Below are positions 27,657 through 41,608 of a DNA stretch of 64,000 nt, one piece after another. Source of the stretch: Ancalomicrobiaceae bacterium S20. Lineage in GTDB: Bacteria > Pseudomonadota > Alphaproteobacteria > Rhizobiales > Ancalomicrobiaceae. The first letter of the stretch is position 1, and every line of letters starts with the position of its first letter. A program made the translations under genes and the position numbers. The stretch is taken from assembly GCA_040269895.1 (NCBI GenBank), contig CP158568.1:4120001-4184000 (forward strand), in the 5' to 3' direction. Below the pieces are notes generated by a model. It was not told the DNA's origin. It ran no database searches and was given only the letters and a program-made list of their open reading frames with translations.

Positions 27657-27806
27657 CGGACGGGCTCCGGGTTATCCGGCCGCACGATGCCACGGCGGGG
27701 TTAAGGCCGGCCCAAGGAAGACGGTTTCGAAATCGTGTTCGAAAGCTCTAGAATCCGGAGATCGCCGCTCGGCGGTCGATTCGACGGCGTCAGAAGGACG
27801 GTGCGC

Positions 27807-28751
27807 GTGGGAACGGCTCGAAAGAGGCTTTCGGCAGGTAAGGCCTTGGCAGTCGCTCTGGTCGGCGGCCTCGTTACGGCAGCATGGTCCGGCGCAGTGC
27901 GCGCCCAATCGACCGAGGAGCAGGGCCGCGGCGAAATCGCGGCGGCGCGCGCGGCGCTGCCGGCGGATGCGGCGAAGGTCCTGTTCGGCTCGGCCGCCGC
28001 GCCTGCGCCGCTCGCGGCGCGCTCGATCGGCTCGTTCGCGCGCGGCTGCCTCGCCGGCGCGGTGGCGCTGCCGGTGGATGGGCCGGCCTGGCAGGTCATG
28101 CGGCTGTCGCGCAATCGCAACTGGGGCCACCCGGCGCTGATCGGCTTCCTCGAGCAATTCGCCGTGCGCGCGAAGGCGCTCGGCTGGAACGGGCTGATGG
28201 TCGGAGACATGTCGCAGCCGCGCGGCGGGCCGATGCTGACCGGCCACGCCAGCCACCAGATCGGGCTCGACGCCGACATCTGGTTCATGGCCATGCCGGT
28301 GCGCTCGCTTTCGCCGCAGGAGCGCGAGACGGTCAGCGCCGTGTCGATGCTGAAGGAGGGCGTGCGCGAGGTCGATCCGAAGCGCTTCACGCCCTTGCAT
28401 CTGGCGCTGGTGCGGGCGGCCGCGACCGACCCTAAGGTCGGTCGCATCTTCGTGCATCCCGCGATCAAGAAGGCGATGTGCGACGGCGCGGGCGCCGATC
28501 GCGACTGGCTCGCCAAGGTGCGGCCCTGGTACGGCCACCACTATCACTTCCATGTCCGGCTCGCCTGTCCGGCCGGCCTGCACGACTGCAAGGATCAGGA
28601 TCCGCCGCCGAAAGGCGACGGCTGCGGCGCCGATCTCGCCTGGTGGCTCGGCCCCGAGCCGTGGAAGCCGGAGCCGCCGCAGCCGCCGAAACCACCGCTG
28701 AAGCTCGCGGACCTGCCGCCGGCATGCTCGGAGGTGCTGGTCGCGAAGTGA
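27807..28751 (+). CDS. mepA: Penicillin-insensitive murein endopeptidase MepA
   Basis: Periplasmic zinc endopeptidase that cuts D-Ala-meso-DAP cross-links, about 314 residues. A signal peptide (ALAVALVGGLVTAAWSGAVRAQ) is followed by the MepA domain with the metal ligands in GHASHQIGLDADIW and HHYHFHVRLAC, and the usual MSQPRGGP and DPKRFTPLHLALV segments. The tail is Pro/Lys-rich. GTG 27807 is chosen because AGAAGGA at 27792-27798 is then 8 bases away; upstream GTG codons are possible. Confidence 0.9.
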   Translation: MGTARKRLSAGKALAVALVGGLVTAAWSGAVRAQSTEEQGRGEIAAARAALPADAAKVLFGSAAAPAPLAARSIGSFARGCLAGAVALPVDGPAWQVMRLSRNRNWGHPALIGFLEQFAVRAKALGWNGLMVGDMSQPRGGPMLTGHASHQIGLDADIWFMAMPVRSLSPQERETVSAVSMLKEGVREVDPKRFTPLHLALVRAAATDPKVGRIFVHPAIKKAMCDGAGADRDWLAKVRPWYGHHYHFHVRLACPAGLHDCKDQDPPPKGDGCGADLAWWLGPEPWKPEPPQPPKPPLKLADLPPACSEVLVAK

Positions 28752-28772
28752 CGCCTCCCGCGGCAGCGGCGA

Positions 28773-29300
28773 TCAGTGACCGTCGCCCGCCGCGCCGTGT
28801 CCGGTTGCCGCGCCGTGCGAGATGCGGTCCATCAGCGCCAGCGCGACGCCCGAAAACACGAAGACGATGTGGATGCCGACCATCCACATGATGTCGCGGT
28901 CGCTGTATTTCGCCAGCCCCATGAACACCTTGAGCAGGTGGATGCCCGAGATCGCGACGATCGAGGCGATCAGCTTCAGCTTCAGGGCGGAGAAGTCGAC
29001 CTCGCCCTGCCAGTCCGGCCGGTCCTCGTGGCCGTCGAGATCCATCTTGGAGACGAAGTTCTCGTAGCCGGAGAAGATCACGATCAGGATCAGGTTGCCG
29101 GCGAGCGAGAGGTCGACCAGCGACAGCGCCGCCAGCACCGCGTCGATCTCGGTGATCGAGCCGATGTGGGTCACCGTGTGCCACAGTTCCTCGAGGAACT
29201 TGATGAGCAGGATCACCAGCGAGCCGACCAGGCCGATATAGAACGGTGCCATGAGCCAGCGGCTGGCGAACAGGCCGCGTTCGATATGCTTTTCGATCAT
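28773..29300 (-). CDS. YqhA / UPF0114 family membrane protein
   Basis: A 175-residue integral membrane protein with at least three helices (FYIGLVGSLVILLIKFL, LSLAGNLILIVIFSGYENFV, IVFVFSGVALALMDRI) and the family-typical LKLKLIASIVAISGIHLLKV loop. UPF0114/YqhA proteins are conserved but functionally unassigned. The extreme C-terminus is a short His/Gly-rich tail. It converges with mepA, the two stops being about 20 bp apart. Confidence 0.88.
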   Translation of the reverse strand: MIEKHIERGLFASRWLMAPFYIGLVGSLVILLIKFLEELWHTVTHIGSITEIDAVLAALSLVDLSLAGNLILIVIFSGYENFVSKMDLDGHEDRPDWQGEVDFSALKLKLIASIVAISGIHLLKVFMGLAKYSDRDIMWMVGIHIVFVFSGVALALMDRISHGAATGHGAAGDGH

Positions 29301-29445
29301 GAGGAATCCCCGCTCGGCTGACGTGAAGCTGACCGCATGTAATGCAGCCGGCCGCCGCGGCCAAGCCCCGGACAGCCGCGCCGACGCGGCCGCGACAACC
29401 GGTCAGGGGTGGGCCGGACAGCGTCGAGCGTCGCGGCCGGCGGTC

Positions 29446-30333
29446 TCAGATGTCGAGGGTCCTGGCGAAGACCTTGGTGCGTTCGCCATAGAGCTCCTCG
29501 CCCAGTTCGACGGCCTTCTTGCGCAGCTTGCGGCGGCGGCGACGCACCAGCTCGAGCAGCAGATCGGTGCCGGCCTCGCCGCCGGCAGCGGCGGTGTCGC
29601 GCTCCAGGCGATCCTTGAGGATCGCGAGGTCGTGCTCGCGGCCGAGCATCTCGCCGAGCCGGTCGAGATCGTCGAGCGTCGCCTTGGTGGCGATCGGCAT
29701 GCGGCCTTCCAGGATCGCGGTCAGATGCCAGCGGTGCTTCACGTGCTTGCGCCAGTCGTGCATGACCTGCGCCTTGGCGCCGTCGTCGACCGCGCGCCAA
29801 TGCTCGCGTCCGGCCCGGTAGGCTTCCACCAGCGCCGTCCTCAAATGCCGCTCGCCGTCGAAATGCGCCGGCAACGACGCGACGTCGGCTTCGAGCACGC
29901 GCATGCGCGCGGCGATATCGTCGAGCGCCACGGTCGTGGCATGCGCCATGTCCGCCTCGATCTCCAGCCGATCGATCAGCCGGTTGGCGGCGATCAGCGC
30001 CTCGCCCTCGGCATCCTTGGCGAGCCGGCGGGCGGTCGCCAGCATCACATCGGCGTCGCGCGCGCCGGCGAGCAGGCGGGCGGTGTCGCGCGCCCGCTTC
30101 AGGCGCTGATCGTGGTCGGCGCCGGCCACCGGTTCGAGCGCGGCAAGCAGGCTGCGCACGCGCTTCAGCCGACGGCGGACCGCATGGACCACCGAACCGC
30201 GATCCCCCGGGGCAGCGAGCGCCGCCCTGAGCGACACGATGTCCTGCAGCAGGATCCGCTTCAGACCGACGTCGGCGTCCTCGCCCGGCATGAGCCGGAA
30301 CTCGGGTTCGGGGAGGAGCGCCGTCATCGTCAT
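29446..30333 (-). CDS. CHAD domain-containing protein
   Basis: A 295-residue helical CHAD (conserved histidine alpha-helical) protein. Conserved charged helices are visible: VVHAVRRRLKRVRSLLAALE, TARLLAGARDADVMLATARR and AQVMHDWRKHVKHRWHLTAI. Family members bind polyphosphate through these basic surfaces. No CYTH domain or polyphosphate kinase is next to it here. It is likely cytoplasmic and perhaps granule-associated. It precedes msrA's stop by about 20 bp on the same strand, so the two may be co-transcribed. Confidence 0.88.
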   Translation of the reverse strand: MTMTALLPEPEFRLMPGEDADVGLKRILLQDIVSLRAALAAPGDRGSVVHAVRRRLKRVRSLLAALEPVAGADHDQRLKRARDTARLLAGARDADVMLATARRLAKDAEGEALIAANRLIDRLEIEADMAHATTVALDDIAARMRVLEADVASLPAHFDGERHLRTALVEAYRAGREHWRAVDDGAKAQVMHDWRKHVKHRWHLTAILEGRMPIATKATLDDLDRLGEMLGREHDLAILKDRLERDTAAAGGEAGTDLLLELVRRRRRKLRKKAVELGEELYGERTKVFARTLDI

Positions 30334-30352
30334 CGATCGTTTCAGCCTGCGG

Positions 30353-31021
30353 TCATCCGGCCGCGACGCCGGTCGGCAGCGGGCAGGAGACGCCCGTGCC
30401 GCCCAGGCCGCAATAGCCGTTCGGGTTCTTGGCGAGGTACTGCTGGTGCAGGCCCTCGGCGAAATAGAACGGCGGTTCCGCCGCGATCTCGGTGGTGATG
30501 TCGCCGAGGCCGCGCGCCTTCAGCGCCGCCTGATAGGCATCGCGGGACGCGGCCGCAATCTCGGCCTGTTCCGGGGTCGTGGTGTAGATCGCCGACCGGT
30601 ACTGGGTGCCGACGTCGTTGCCTTGGCGATAGCCCTGGGTCGGGTCGTGGCTCTCCCAGAAGGTCTTCAGGATTTCGGCGTAGGAGATCTTCGCCGGGTC
30701 GAACACGACCAGCACGGCCTCGGTGTGGCCGGTCATGCCCGTGCAGACCTCCTGATAGGTGGCGTTCGGCGTGACGCCGCCGGCGTAGCCGACCGCGGTG
30801 ACCCAGACCGCATCGCCGATCTGCCAGAACTTGCGCTCCGCGCCCCAGAAGCAGCCGAGACCGAGAATGGCGCGCTCGAAGCCGTCCGGATACGGACCCT
30901 TCAGCGCATGGCTGTTGACGAAGTGATGCGAGGCGGTCGGAAGCGGCTCGGACCGGCCGGGCAGGGCGTCCGCGGGGCCGGGCAGGTTCAGCTTCTTCTT
31001 GAAGACGTCGATCAGATACAT
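30353..31021 (-). CDS. msrA: Peptide-methionine (S)-S-oxide reductase MsrA
   Basis: A 222-residue repair enzyme reducing methionine-S-sulfoxide in proteins. The catalytic motif is GCFWG with Cys57. [21 protein letters not shown] and [13 protein letters not shown] are the substrate-pocket motifs. Resolving cysteines are near the C-terminus ([16 protein letters not shown]). ATG 31021 gives the family's extended N-terminus; the open frame continues upstream without similarity. Confidence 0.95.
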   Translation of the reverse strand: MYLIDVFKKKLNLPGPADALPGRSEPLPTASHHFVNSHALKGPYPDGFERAILGLGCFWGAERKFWQIGDAVWVTAVGYAGGVTPNATYQEVCTGMTGHTEAVLVVFDPAKISYAEILKTFWESHDPTQGYRQGNDVGTQYRSAIYTTTPEQAEIAAASRDAYQAALKARGLGDITTEIAAEPPFYFAEGLHQQYLAKNPNGYCGLGGTGVSCPLPTGVAAG

Positions 31022-31242
31022 GGTTTCGGTCCTCCGCGTCGCAGCATAGCACGCAGCATCGAAACGCCGGGCCCGAATGGCCCGGATCCCCGCGCGGCGC
31101 GAAGTGGCCGCGACGGTAGTCCGCCGGCTGCGACGGTTTTGTGAAATCGTGTCATGAAGCGCCGGACTTGGCACCGGCGCTTGTTGGTCTCGGACGAGGT
31201 CTGTTCTGTTACACGGCCGGCCAGGCCGCGCTGCCCGGCGGC

Positions 31243-31569
31243 TCACGCCTCGTAGGCAACGTCCTCGCGCCGGCGGCGACGCAGGCTGCCGAGCCAGACG
31301 AACACAGCCCCGATCGCCACCAAGAGCGCCCAGCTCGGCAGGGCCAGCGCGGCCTGCGCGAGCGGATCCCAGGCGAAGGCGCCGAGATGCTTCTGGACCC
31401 AGCTCTGGGCCGCGGCGAGCGTGCCGGGGGAGAGGTCGAACCAGAGCTTCGCCGCTGGCGTCAGCACGAGCCGACCGGCCGCGATGCTCTTCATGCCGTC
31501 GACGACCACCGCGACGATGGCGCCCGCCATGAACCACAGACCGATCGCGCGTACGAGGAAGCTCAGCAT
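31243..31569 (-). CDS. Small membrane protein of unknown function
   Basis: A 108-residue protein with two hydrophobic segments ([19 protein letters not shown] and [20 protein letters not shown]) separated by an amphipathic loop, and a basic C-terminus ([12 protein letters not shown]) predicted to face the cytoplasm. Similar small proteins are common in Hyphomicrobiales, with no assigned role. ATG 31569 is chosen because the upstream in-frame stretch is basic and unlike a leader. Confidence 0.7.
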   Translation of the reverse strand: MLSFLVRAIGLWFMAGAIVAVVVDGMKSIAAGRLVLTPAAKLWFDLSPGTLAAAQSWVQKHLGAFAWDPLAQAALALPSWALLVAIGAVFVWLGSLRRRRREDVAYEA

Positions 31570-31826
31570 CGAAAACCCGGGGCCGCGGCGCCGCGATCGG
31601 CCCGCAGGCGCAAGAGATAAGCACTCGGCCGCCGCTTCGCAACGGCGGACGGTTTTCGGCACTGATCGGAGGGCCGAATCGTCGCGTATCCGGCCTTCCC
31701 GAAGGTGTGTTTCGGAAAGCCGATTCTTGAACCGGTTCGAGGCGCGACTTAACGCCTCGGTCGTGTTAATGCGACCGGGATCGTACCCGGCGGCAGATCT
31801 GAAATGTCGGGGAGGGGAGCCGAGCG

Positions 31827-34163
<2,337 letters not shown>

Positions 34164-34338
34164 GGGCGGGGCGGGAGGCCCAACGTCTAATCGCGGGACG
34201 GGTCGACCGCTGCGCATGAGGCGAGCGTGAAGCGCGTCCAAACCGTATCCTCCGTCTTTGCCGAGCTCGACCCGGCAATCCAAAGCGACAAGCCGCGCCA
34301 CGGGTGCTTTGCAATCCGCTGAAGCGCCGGTTTTCTGG

Positions 34339-34361
34339 ATGCCCGGGTCGAGCCCGGGCAT
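34339..34361. repeat. Palindromic REP-like element
   Basis: ATGCCCGGG-TCGAG-CCCGGGCAT, a perfect 9-bp inverted repeat flanked by TTCTGG and GACAAAG and by direct GCGCCGG copies (34324-34330 and 34368-34374). The TGGATGCCCGGGT...CCCGGGCATGAC pattern is a dispersed intergenic repeat familiar from Hyphomicrobiales genomes. It may also act as a terminator for maeB, but has no T run. Confidence 0.6.
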
Positions 34362-34426
34362 GACAAAGCGCCGGCTGGCAGAGATGGCGAAGCGCCTCAG
34401 GCTCCCCCTTGCCGGCCTCAAAAAAT

Positions 34427-34456
34427 AAACGTACGATCGTTTGAATAACGAACGTA
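34427..34456. promoter_or_regulatory. Operator-like repeats upstream of leucine-catabolism genes
   Basis: AAACG-TACGAT-CGTTT (34427-34442) is an inverted repeat with 5-bp arms, followed at once by GAATAACGAACGTA. Repeated ACGAACG/CGATCGT half sites of this kind are bound by TetR-family regulators of acyl-CoA and branched-chain amino acid catabolism. No such regulator is in the window. It ends about 10 bp before the mccB start, so it could block translation-proximal transcription. Confidence 0.4.
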
Positions 34457-34466
34457 TGGAAACGCC

Positions 34467-36074
34467 ATGGCGATCATCGAGGACGGGATCGACCGCCGGT
34501 CGGAGACTTTTCGCGCCAATTTCGATGCGCTCGACGCCCAGACCCGCGCGTTGCGCTCGGTCGTCGATCGCATCGCGCTCGGCGGCGGGGAGGCGGCGCG
34601 TGCGAAACATGTCGCGCGCGGTAAGCTGCTGCCACGCGACCGGATCCGGATGCTGCTCGATACCGGCTCGCCGTTCCTCGAGCTGTCGCAACTGGCGGCC
34701 CACGGGCTCTACGGCGACGAGGTGCCGGCGGCCGGCATCATAACCGGCATCGGCCGGGTTTCGGGCCGCGAATGCATGATCGTCGCCAACGATGCGACGG
34801 TGAAGGGCGGCACGTATTTCCCGGTCACGGTGAAGAAGCACCTGCGCGCCCAGCGGATCGCGGAAGAAAACCATCTGCCTTGCGTCTATCTGGTCGATTC
34901 CGGCGGTGCCAACCTGCCGAACCAGGACGAGGTGTTTCCCGATCGTGAGCATTTCGGCCGGATCTTCTTCAACCAGGCCAATATGTCCGCCGCCGGCATC
35001 CCCCAGATCGCCGTGGTGATGGGCTCGTGCACGGCCGGCGGCGCCTATGTGCCGGCCATGGCCGACCAGTCGATCATGGTGCGCGAACAGGCGACGATCT
35101 TCCTCGGCGGTCCGCCGCTGGTGAAGGCCGCGACCGGCGAGATCGTCTCGGCCGAGGATCTCGGCGGCGCCGACGTGCATACGCGCATCTCCGGCGTCGC
35201 CGACCATATGGCCGAGGACGACGCCCATGCGCTCGGGCTGGCACGGTCGATCGTCAGGGGCCTCAACAGCCGCAAGCACGCCGGATGGGACATCGCGCGC
35301 CCGCGCGATCCGGTGCTCGATCCGGCCGATCTCTATGGCGTGGTGTCCGCCGACCCGAAGAAGCCGTTCGATGTGCGCCAGATCATCGGCCGGATCGTCG
35401 ATGCTTCCGAGTTCGACGAGTTCAAGCCGCTCTATGGCACGACGCTCGTCACCGGCTTTGCGCGGATCTGGGGCTATCCGGTCGGCATCGTCGCCAACAA
35501 CGGCATCCTGTTCTCGGAATCGGCGCTGAAGGGCGCGCATTTCGTCGAGTTGTGCAGCCAGCGCGGCATTCCGCTGGTGTTCCTGCAGAACATCACCGGC
35601 TTCATGGTCGGCCGCAAATACGAGGCCGGCGGCATCGCCAAGGACGGCGCCAAGCTCGTGACCGCGGTCGCCTGCGCCGCCGTGCCGAAGTTCACGGTCG
35701 TCATCGGCAATTCCTTCGGCGCCGGCAATTACGGCATGTGCGGCCGTGCCTACGATCCGCGCTTCCTGTGGATGTGGCCGAACGCGCGCATCTCGGTGAT
35801 GGGCGGCGAGCAGGCGGCGAACGTGCTGGCGCAGGTCCGCCGCGACGGCATCGAGGCCAAGGGCGGCAGCTGGGATCCGCAAGAGGAGGAGCGTTTCAAG
35901 GCGCCGATCCGGGCGCAGTACGAGGAGCAGGGCCATGCCTACTATTCCTCCGCGCGGCTCTGGGACGACGGCATCATCGATCCGGTCGACACACGCATGG
36001 TTCTCGGCCTGGGTCTCTCGGCCACGCTCAACGCGCCGCCGCGCGAAACGCGCTTCGGCGTGTTCCGGATGTGA
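34467..36074 (+). CDS. mccB: Methylcrotonyl-CoA carboxylase, carboxyltransferase (beta) subunit
   Basis: A 535-residue carboxyltransferase subunit that transfers CO2 from carboxybiotin to 3-methylcrotonyl-CoA in leucine breakdown. The N-terminal CT domain has [20 protein letters not shown] and [16 protein letters not shown]; the C-terminal domain has [20 protein letters not shown] and [20 protein letters not shown]. The LPNQ and GFMVG segments favour MCC over propionyl- or acetyl-CoA carboxylase. It is followed 11 bp later by the biotin subunit and then ivd. Confidence 0.93.
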   Translation: MAIIEDGIDRRSETFRANFDALDAQTRALRSVVDRIALGGGEAARAKHVARGKLLPRDRIRMLLDTGSPFLELSQLAAHGLYGDEVPAAGIITGIGRVSGRECMIVANDATVKGGTYFPVTVKKHLRAQRIAEENHLPCVYLVDSGGANLPNQDEVFPDREHFGRIFFNQANMSAAGIPQIAVVMGSCTAGGAYVPAMADQSIMVREQATIFLGGPPLVKAATGEIVSAEDLGGADVHTRISGVADHMAEDDAHALGLARSIVRGLNSRKHAGWDIARPRDPVLDPADLYGVVSADPKKPFDVRQIIGRIVDASEFDEFKPLYGTTLVTGFARIWGYPVGIVANNGILFSESALKGAHFVELCSQRGIPLVFLQNITGFMVGRKYEAGGIAKDGAKLVTAVACAAVPKFTVVIGNSFGAGNYGMCGRAYDPRFLWMWPNARISVMGGEQAANVLAQVRRDGIEAKGGSWDPQEEERFKAPIRAQYEEQGHAYYSSARLWDDGIIDPVDTRMVLGLGLSATLNAPPRETRFGVFRM

Positions 36075-36085
36075 GGGAGGCACCG

Positions 36086-38113
<2,028 letters not shown>

Positions 38114-38168
38114 CCCAAGCCGCGGAACATGAAAAGCCCGGCAAGGACCGGGCGGGAGGACGGGCGCG

Positions 38169-39341
38169 ATGGCCGCGAACAGCTTCAAGGGCTTCGATTT
38201 CGATCTCGGCGAGACCGCCGACATGCTGCGCGACACGGTCGCGAGCTTCGCCGCCGACCGGATCGCGCCGATCGCCGACAAGGTCGACCGCGAGGACTGG
38301 TTCCCGCGCCATCTCTGGCCGGAGATGGGTGCGCTCGGCCTGCACGGCATCACGGTCGAGGAGGAATGGGGCGGCGCCGGGCTCGGCTATCTCGAGCACT
38401 GCATTGCGATGGAGGAGATCTCGCGCGCATCCGGTTCGGTCGGGCTCTCCTACGGCGCGCATTCGAACCTGTGCGTGAACCAGCTCCGCCGCTGGGGCAC
38501 CGAGGCGCAGAAGCAGCGATACCTGCCGAAGCTCGTTTCGGGCGAGCACCTCGGCGCGCTCGCCATGTCGGAGCCCGGCGCCGGCTCGGACGTCGTCTCG
38601 ATGCGGCTCAAGGCCGAGAAGCGGGGCGACCGCTACGTCCTCAACGGCACCAAGATGTGGATCACCAACGGCCCCTCGGCCGACACGCTGATCGTCTATG
38701 CCAAGACCGATCCGGACGCGGGCCCGCGCGGCATCACCGCCTTCCTGATCGAGAAGGATTTCAAGGGTTTTTCGGTCGCCCAGAAACTCGACAAGCTCGG
38801 CATGCGTGGCTCGGAGACCGGCGAGCTCGTCTTCGAAGACTGCGAAGTGCCGGAAGAGAATGTGCTCGGCGCGGTCGGCAAGGGCGTGAACGTGCTGATG
38901 TCGGGCCTCGACTACGAGCGCACCGTGCTCGCCGCCGGGCCGCTCGGCATCATGCAGGCGGCACTCGACATCGTGCTGCCCTACGTTCACGACCGCAAAC
39001 AGTTCGGTCAGTCGATCGGCACCTTCCAGCTCGTGCAGGGCAAGGTCGCCGACATGTATGTCGGCCTCAACGCCTGCCGGGCCTATGTCTATGCCGTCGC
39101 CAAGGCCTGCGATCGCGGCCAGACCACGCGCGAGGACGCCGCCGGCGCCATTCTCTACGCGGCCGAAAAGGCGACCAGGGTGGCGCTCGATGCGATCCAG
39201 CTGCTCGGCGGCAACGGTTACATCAACGACAGCGCCACCGGACGGCTCTTACGCGACGCCAAGCTCTACGAAATCGGCGCCGGCACGAGCGAGATCCGGC
39301 GCATGCTGATCGGCCGCCAGCTGTTCGAACGCACCGCCTGA
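38169..39341 (+). CDS. ivd: Isovaleryl-CoA dehydrogenase
   Basis: A 390-residue FAD enzyme converting isovaleryl-CoA to 3-methylcrotonyl-CoA, the substrate of the MCC encoded just upstream. Acyl-CoA dehydrogenase motifs are [34 protein letters not shown] and [20 protein letters not shown]. The catalytic base is Glu250 in [20 protein letters not shown], the position characteristic of IVD rather than of short- or medium-chain enzymes. The order mccB-mccA-ivd differs from the common ivd-first arrangement. Its last 93 bp overlap the convergent zinc-peptidase frame. Confidence 0.94.
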   Translation: MAANSFKGFDFDLGETADMLRDTVASFAADRIAPIADKVDREDWFPRHLWPEMGALGLHGITVEEEWGGAGLGYLEHCIAMEEISRASGSVGLSYGAHSNLCVNQLRRWGTEAQKQRYLPKLVSGEHLGALAMSEPGAGSDVVSMRLKAEKRGDRYVLNGTKMWITNGPSADTLIVYAKTDPDAGPRGITAFLIEKDFKGFSVAQKLDKLGMRGSETGELVFEDCEVPEENVLGAVGKGVNVLMSGLDYERTVLAAGPLGIMQAALDIVLPYVHDRKQFGQSIGTFQLVQGKVADMYVGLNACRAYVYAVAKACDRGQTTREDAAGAILYAAEKATRVALDAIQLLGGNGYINDSATGRLLRDAKLYEIGAGTSEIRRMLIGRQLFERTA

Positions 39342-40457
39342 GCCCGCCCGCGCCACCGGCCGGGCATCATGCACCAGCGTGTGGATGAAGCGCATCTTGT
39401 CGATCACCGGGGCCGTCAACACGAACGGATAGAGATCCGGCTGACCCATGCTGCGGTTGATGCCGTTGACCGCGACGGTCAGCGGCACCCAGGCCTCGAT
39501 CACGCGCTCGACCGGGCCGGCGCGGTAGGGATCGAACGATACGTCGGCGGACAGATCCTCGGCCGCGACCCTCGGCCGGAGCCTGAGGCCGAAGGCGTGC
39601 GCCGTCTCCAGCGCATCGACGATGTGCAGGTAATGCGCCCAGGTCTCGGCGAAATCCTCCCAGGGGTGCGCCGAGGCGTAGGCGCTGACGAAGCGGTCGC
39701 GCCAGTCGGCCGGCGGGCCGTTCTCGTAATGCGCCTTCAGCGCGTCGGCGTAGGAGACGCGCTCGTCGCCGAAGATCGCGCGGAAGTCATCGAGCCGGCC
39801 ACCGTCGCGCACGAGCCGGTCCCAGTAGTAATGCCCGACCTCGTGGCGCATGTGGCCGAGCAGCGTGCGGTAGGTCTCGCCCATGGCGACCCGGCGCTGC
39901 TCGCGCTCGACATCGTCGGCCTCGGCGATGTTGAGCGTGATCAGGCCGTGGTCGTGCCCGGTCATTACCGGGGTCACCTTGCCATCCGGCCCGACCTCGT
40001 CGGCACGGAAATCGAAGGCGAGGCCCTCGTCGGGATCCTCCGTGCGATCGGGCATCGGCAGGCGCCAGCGCATGAGGGAGTAGAACAAGTGCCGCTTTGC
40101 GCCCTCGATCCGCTGCCAGCGCTCACGATTGGACGGATCGTCAAGCGCCGGGATCATCCGGTTGTGCCGGCAGGCGACGCAGAATCCATCGGCGTCATCG
40201 GCCTCGACCAGCCAGTTGCAGGCGTCGTCGGCCGCATTGGCGCAGAGTGCCAGCGGCCGATGGTCCGGGTCGGCGAGCAGGCGCCAGCGCGCGGCGGACT
40301 CTCCTCCGGCCTGAGCGCCGGTCTCCGGGTCGGCCGGCTCGACCGCCGTCAGTTCGAAGCGCGTCGGCCACCACGCGAGCCGGTGGCCGCAAGAAAGACA
40401 GGTGGTGTTGTCGAAAAAGGTCGGCTGGCCGCAGGCCTGGCACTGAAAGAGGCGCAT
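39249..40457 (-). CDS. Putative zinc-binding metallopeptidase with N-terminal zinc ribbons
   Basis: A 402-residue protein. The N-terminus carries zinc-ribbon cysteines (C6-x2-C9, C20-x2-C23; then C72, C80, C93-x2-C96). The central peptidase motif is H205-E-V-G-H209 in [15 protein letters not shown], and [20 protein letters not shown] probably supplies the third ligand. The DYWDR-type context matches the putative zinc-binding peptidase family of proteobacteria. The family normally ends near [11 protein letters not shown]. Here the frame runs on about 35 residues antisense inside ivd, which suggests a lost stop or a read-through tail. Confidence 0.85.
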   Translation of the reverse strand: MRLFQCQACGQPTFFDNTTCLSCGHRLAWWPTRFELTAVEPADPETGAQAGGESAARWRLLADPDHRPLALCANAADDACNWLVEADDADGFCVACRHNRMIPALDDPSNRERWQRIEGAKRHLFYSLMRWRLPMPDRTEDPDEGLAFDFRADEVGPDGKVTPVMTGHDHGLITLNIAEADDVEREQRRVAMGETYRTLLGHMRHEVGHYYWDRLVRDGGRLDDFRAIFGDERVSYADALKAHYENGPPADWRDRFVSAYASAHPWEDFAETWAHYLHIVDALETAHAFGLRLRPRVAAEDLSADVSFDPYRAGPVERVIEAWVPLTVAVNGINRSMGQPDLYPFVLTAPVIDKMRFIHTLVHDARPVARAGSGGAFEQLAADQHAPDLARAGADFVELGVA

Positions 40458-40582
40458 TGCTCGACGAAGCTCCGGTCGGGATCCGGCGGGGTTCCGGTCG
40501 TGGCGACAACGCGATCTCAGCCGGAAAGTTGCCCCGACGCGGTGCAACCGTAGCGGCGCGGTGACCGGGGCGGGGCGCGGCC

Positions 40583-41365
40583 TCAGTCTTCGCGGGCCAC
40601 GACGGTCACCGCCGCGCCGGCGGGCATCCCGGAGCCGACGATTTCGCCCAAGTCGCCCTCGAAGAAGTCCGGATTGAGGTCGCGCACGGCGGCGAGGCTC
40701 TGATGCAGTCGGCCGATATGGGCGCCCATGATCGTCGCCGCCGCGGTCGAGTCGCCGACCGCGATGGCATCGACCACCGCGCGATGCTCGCCGAGCGCGC
40801 GTTGCATGCGGCCCGGTTCGGGGAGCGTCAGCCGGCGCAGCCGATCGAGCTGGGTGCGGATCTGCAGCACGATCCGCCAGATGCGCGGATGGCCGGCGAT
40901 CTCCGCGATCGCGCGGTGGAGCCCATCGTCGGCAATATGAAAGGCATCGCGATCGTCGCGCTCGGCGGCGACACGCTGATCCTCGAGGAAAGCGCGCAAG
41001 ATCGCGATGTCGCCGGGGCCCGCCAGACGCGCGGCGGCACGCGCCGTCGCCTCCTCGAGCGCACGCCGCGCCACGATGGCCTCCGGTAGATCGGCGATCG
41101 GAATACGCGCCACCCGTGTGCCGGATTGCGGCGTGATCACCACCAGACCCTCGTCGGCGAGCCGGAGCAGCGCCTCCCGCACCGGCGTACGACTGACGCC
41201 GTGGTCGGCGGCGATATCCTTTTCCGCAATGACGGCGCCGGGACTGCGGGCGAGCGACAGGATTTCCTCCCGGAGCGCCCGGTGAACGATCGCCGACGCC
41301 GTTCGTGCACGGTCGCCGCCGGTCGACCTGCGCACGACGATCGTCTCGGTAGCCGGCTGGGGCAT
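40583..41365 (-). CDS. GntR family transcriptional regulator with FCD domain
   Basis: A 260-residue regulator. The winged helix (about 25-90) shows EKDIAADHGVSRTPVREALL and GLVVITPQSGTRV. The helical FCD ligand-binding domain (about 100-240) has the metal/ligand residues in AFHIADDGLHRAIAEIAG and LGEHRAVVDAIAVGD. FCD regulators respond to carboxylic or amino acids. A GGGAGG site precedes ATG 41365. TGGTATATCA about 70 bp upstream may be its operator. It is divergent from the ComM-like gene and could serve either the neighbouring peptidase or remote genes. Confidence 0.92.
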   Translation of the reverse strand: MPQPATETIVVRRSTGGDRARTASAIVHRALREEILSLARSPGAVIAEKDIAADHGVSRTPVREALLRLADEGLVVITPQSGTRVARIPIADLPEAIVARRALEEATARAAARLAGPGDIAILRAFLEDQRVAAERDDRDAFHIADDGLHRAIAEIAGHPRIWRIVLQIRTQLDRLRRLTLPEPGRMQRALGEHRAVVDAIAVGDSTAAATIMGAHIGRLHQSLAAVRDLNPDFFEGDLGEIVGSGMPAGAAVTVVARED

Positions 41366-41432
41366 CCCCGGAACCTCCCTGCCACGAACCTCCCGCGGTG
41401 TCGCGATACGTCGCCGCGACACTCGTGATCAT

Positions 41433-41442
41433 TGGTATATCA
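41433..41442. promoter_or_regulatory. Possible GntR/FCD operator
   Basis: TGGTATATCA is a near-palindrome of the TGGTnnnACCA type bound by FCD regulators, in the divergent gap between the GntR gene and the ComM-like gene. One mismatch breaks symmetry. It is supported only by form and position. Confidence 0.35.
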
Positions 41443-41608
41443 GCCCTTTACGTCGCTCAAGTCGCCATGGTTGCGCCGCCCGGCCAAAGCACGGCGGGAG
41501 GATTGCCATTTCGTTCCGCCTCTACAACCGGTGTGCGTTATTTTTCGGGACGTCGGTTGCAGTCGTTCCCTTCTTGTTCTATGAAGGATGGAAACGGGGG
41601 GTCATGCG

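Larger units (their letters stand above)
34164..34466. other. maeB-mccB intergenic region
   Basis: About 300 bp, less GC-rich than the flanking genes, with no gene. It contains a palindromic repeat at 34339-34361 and an operator-like sequence at 34427-34456 directly upstream of the leucine-catabolism genes. Confidence 0.5.

Noticed and set aside
31750..31780. A CtrA site before maeB from two TTAA boxes
   Set aside because: The boxes (CTTAAC and GTTAAT) are separated by 13 bp instead of 7.
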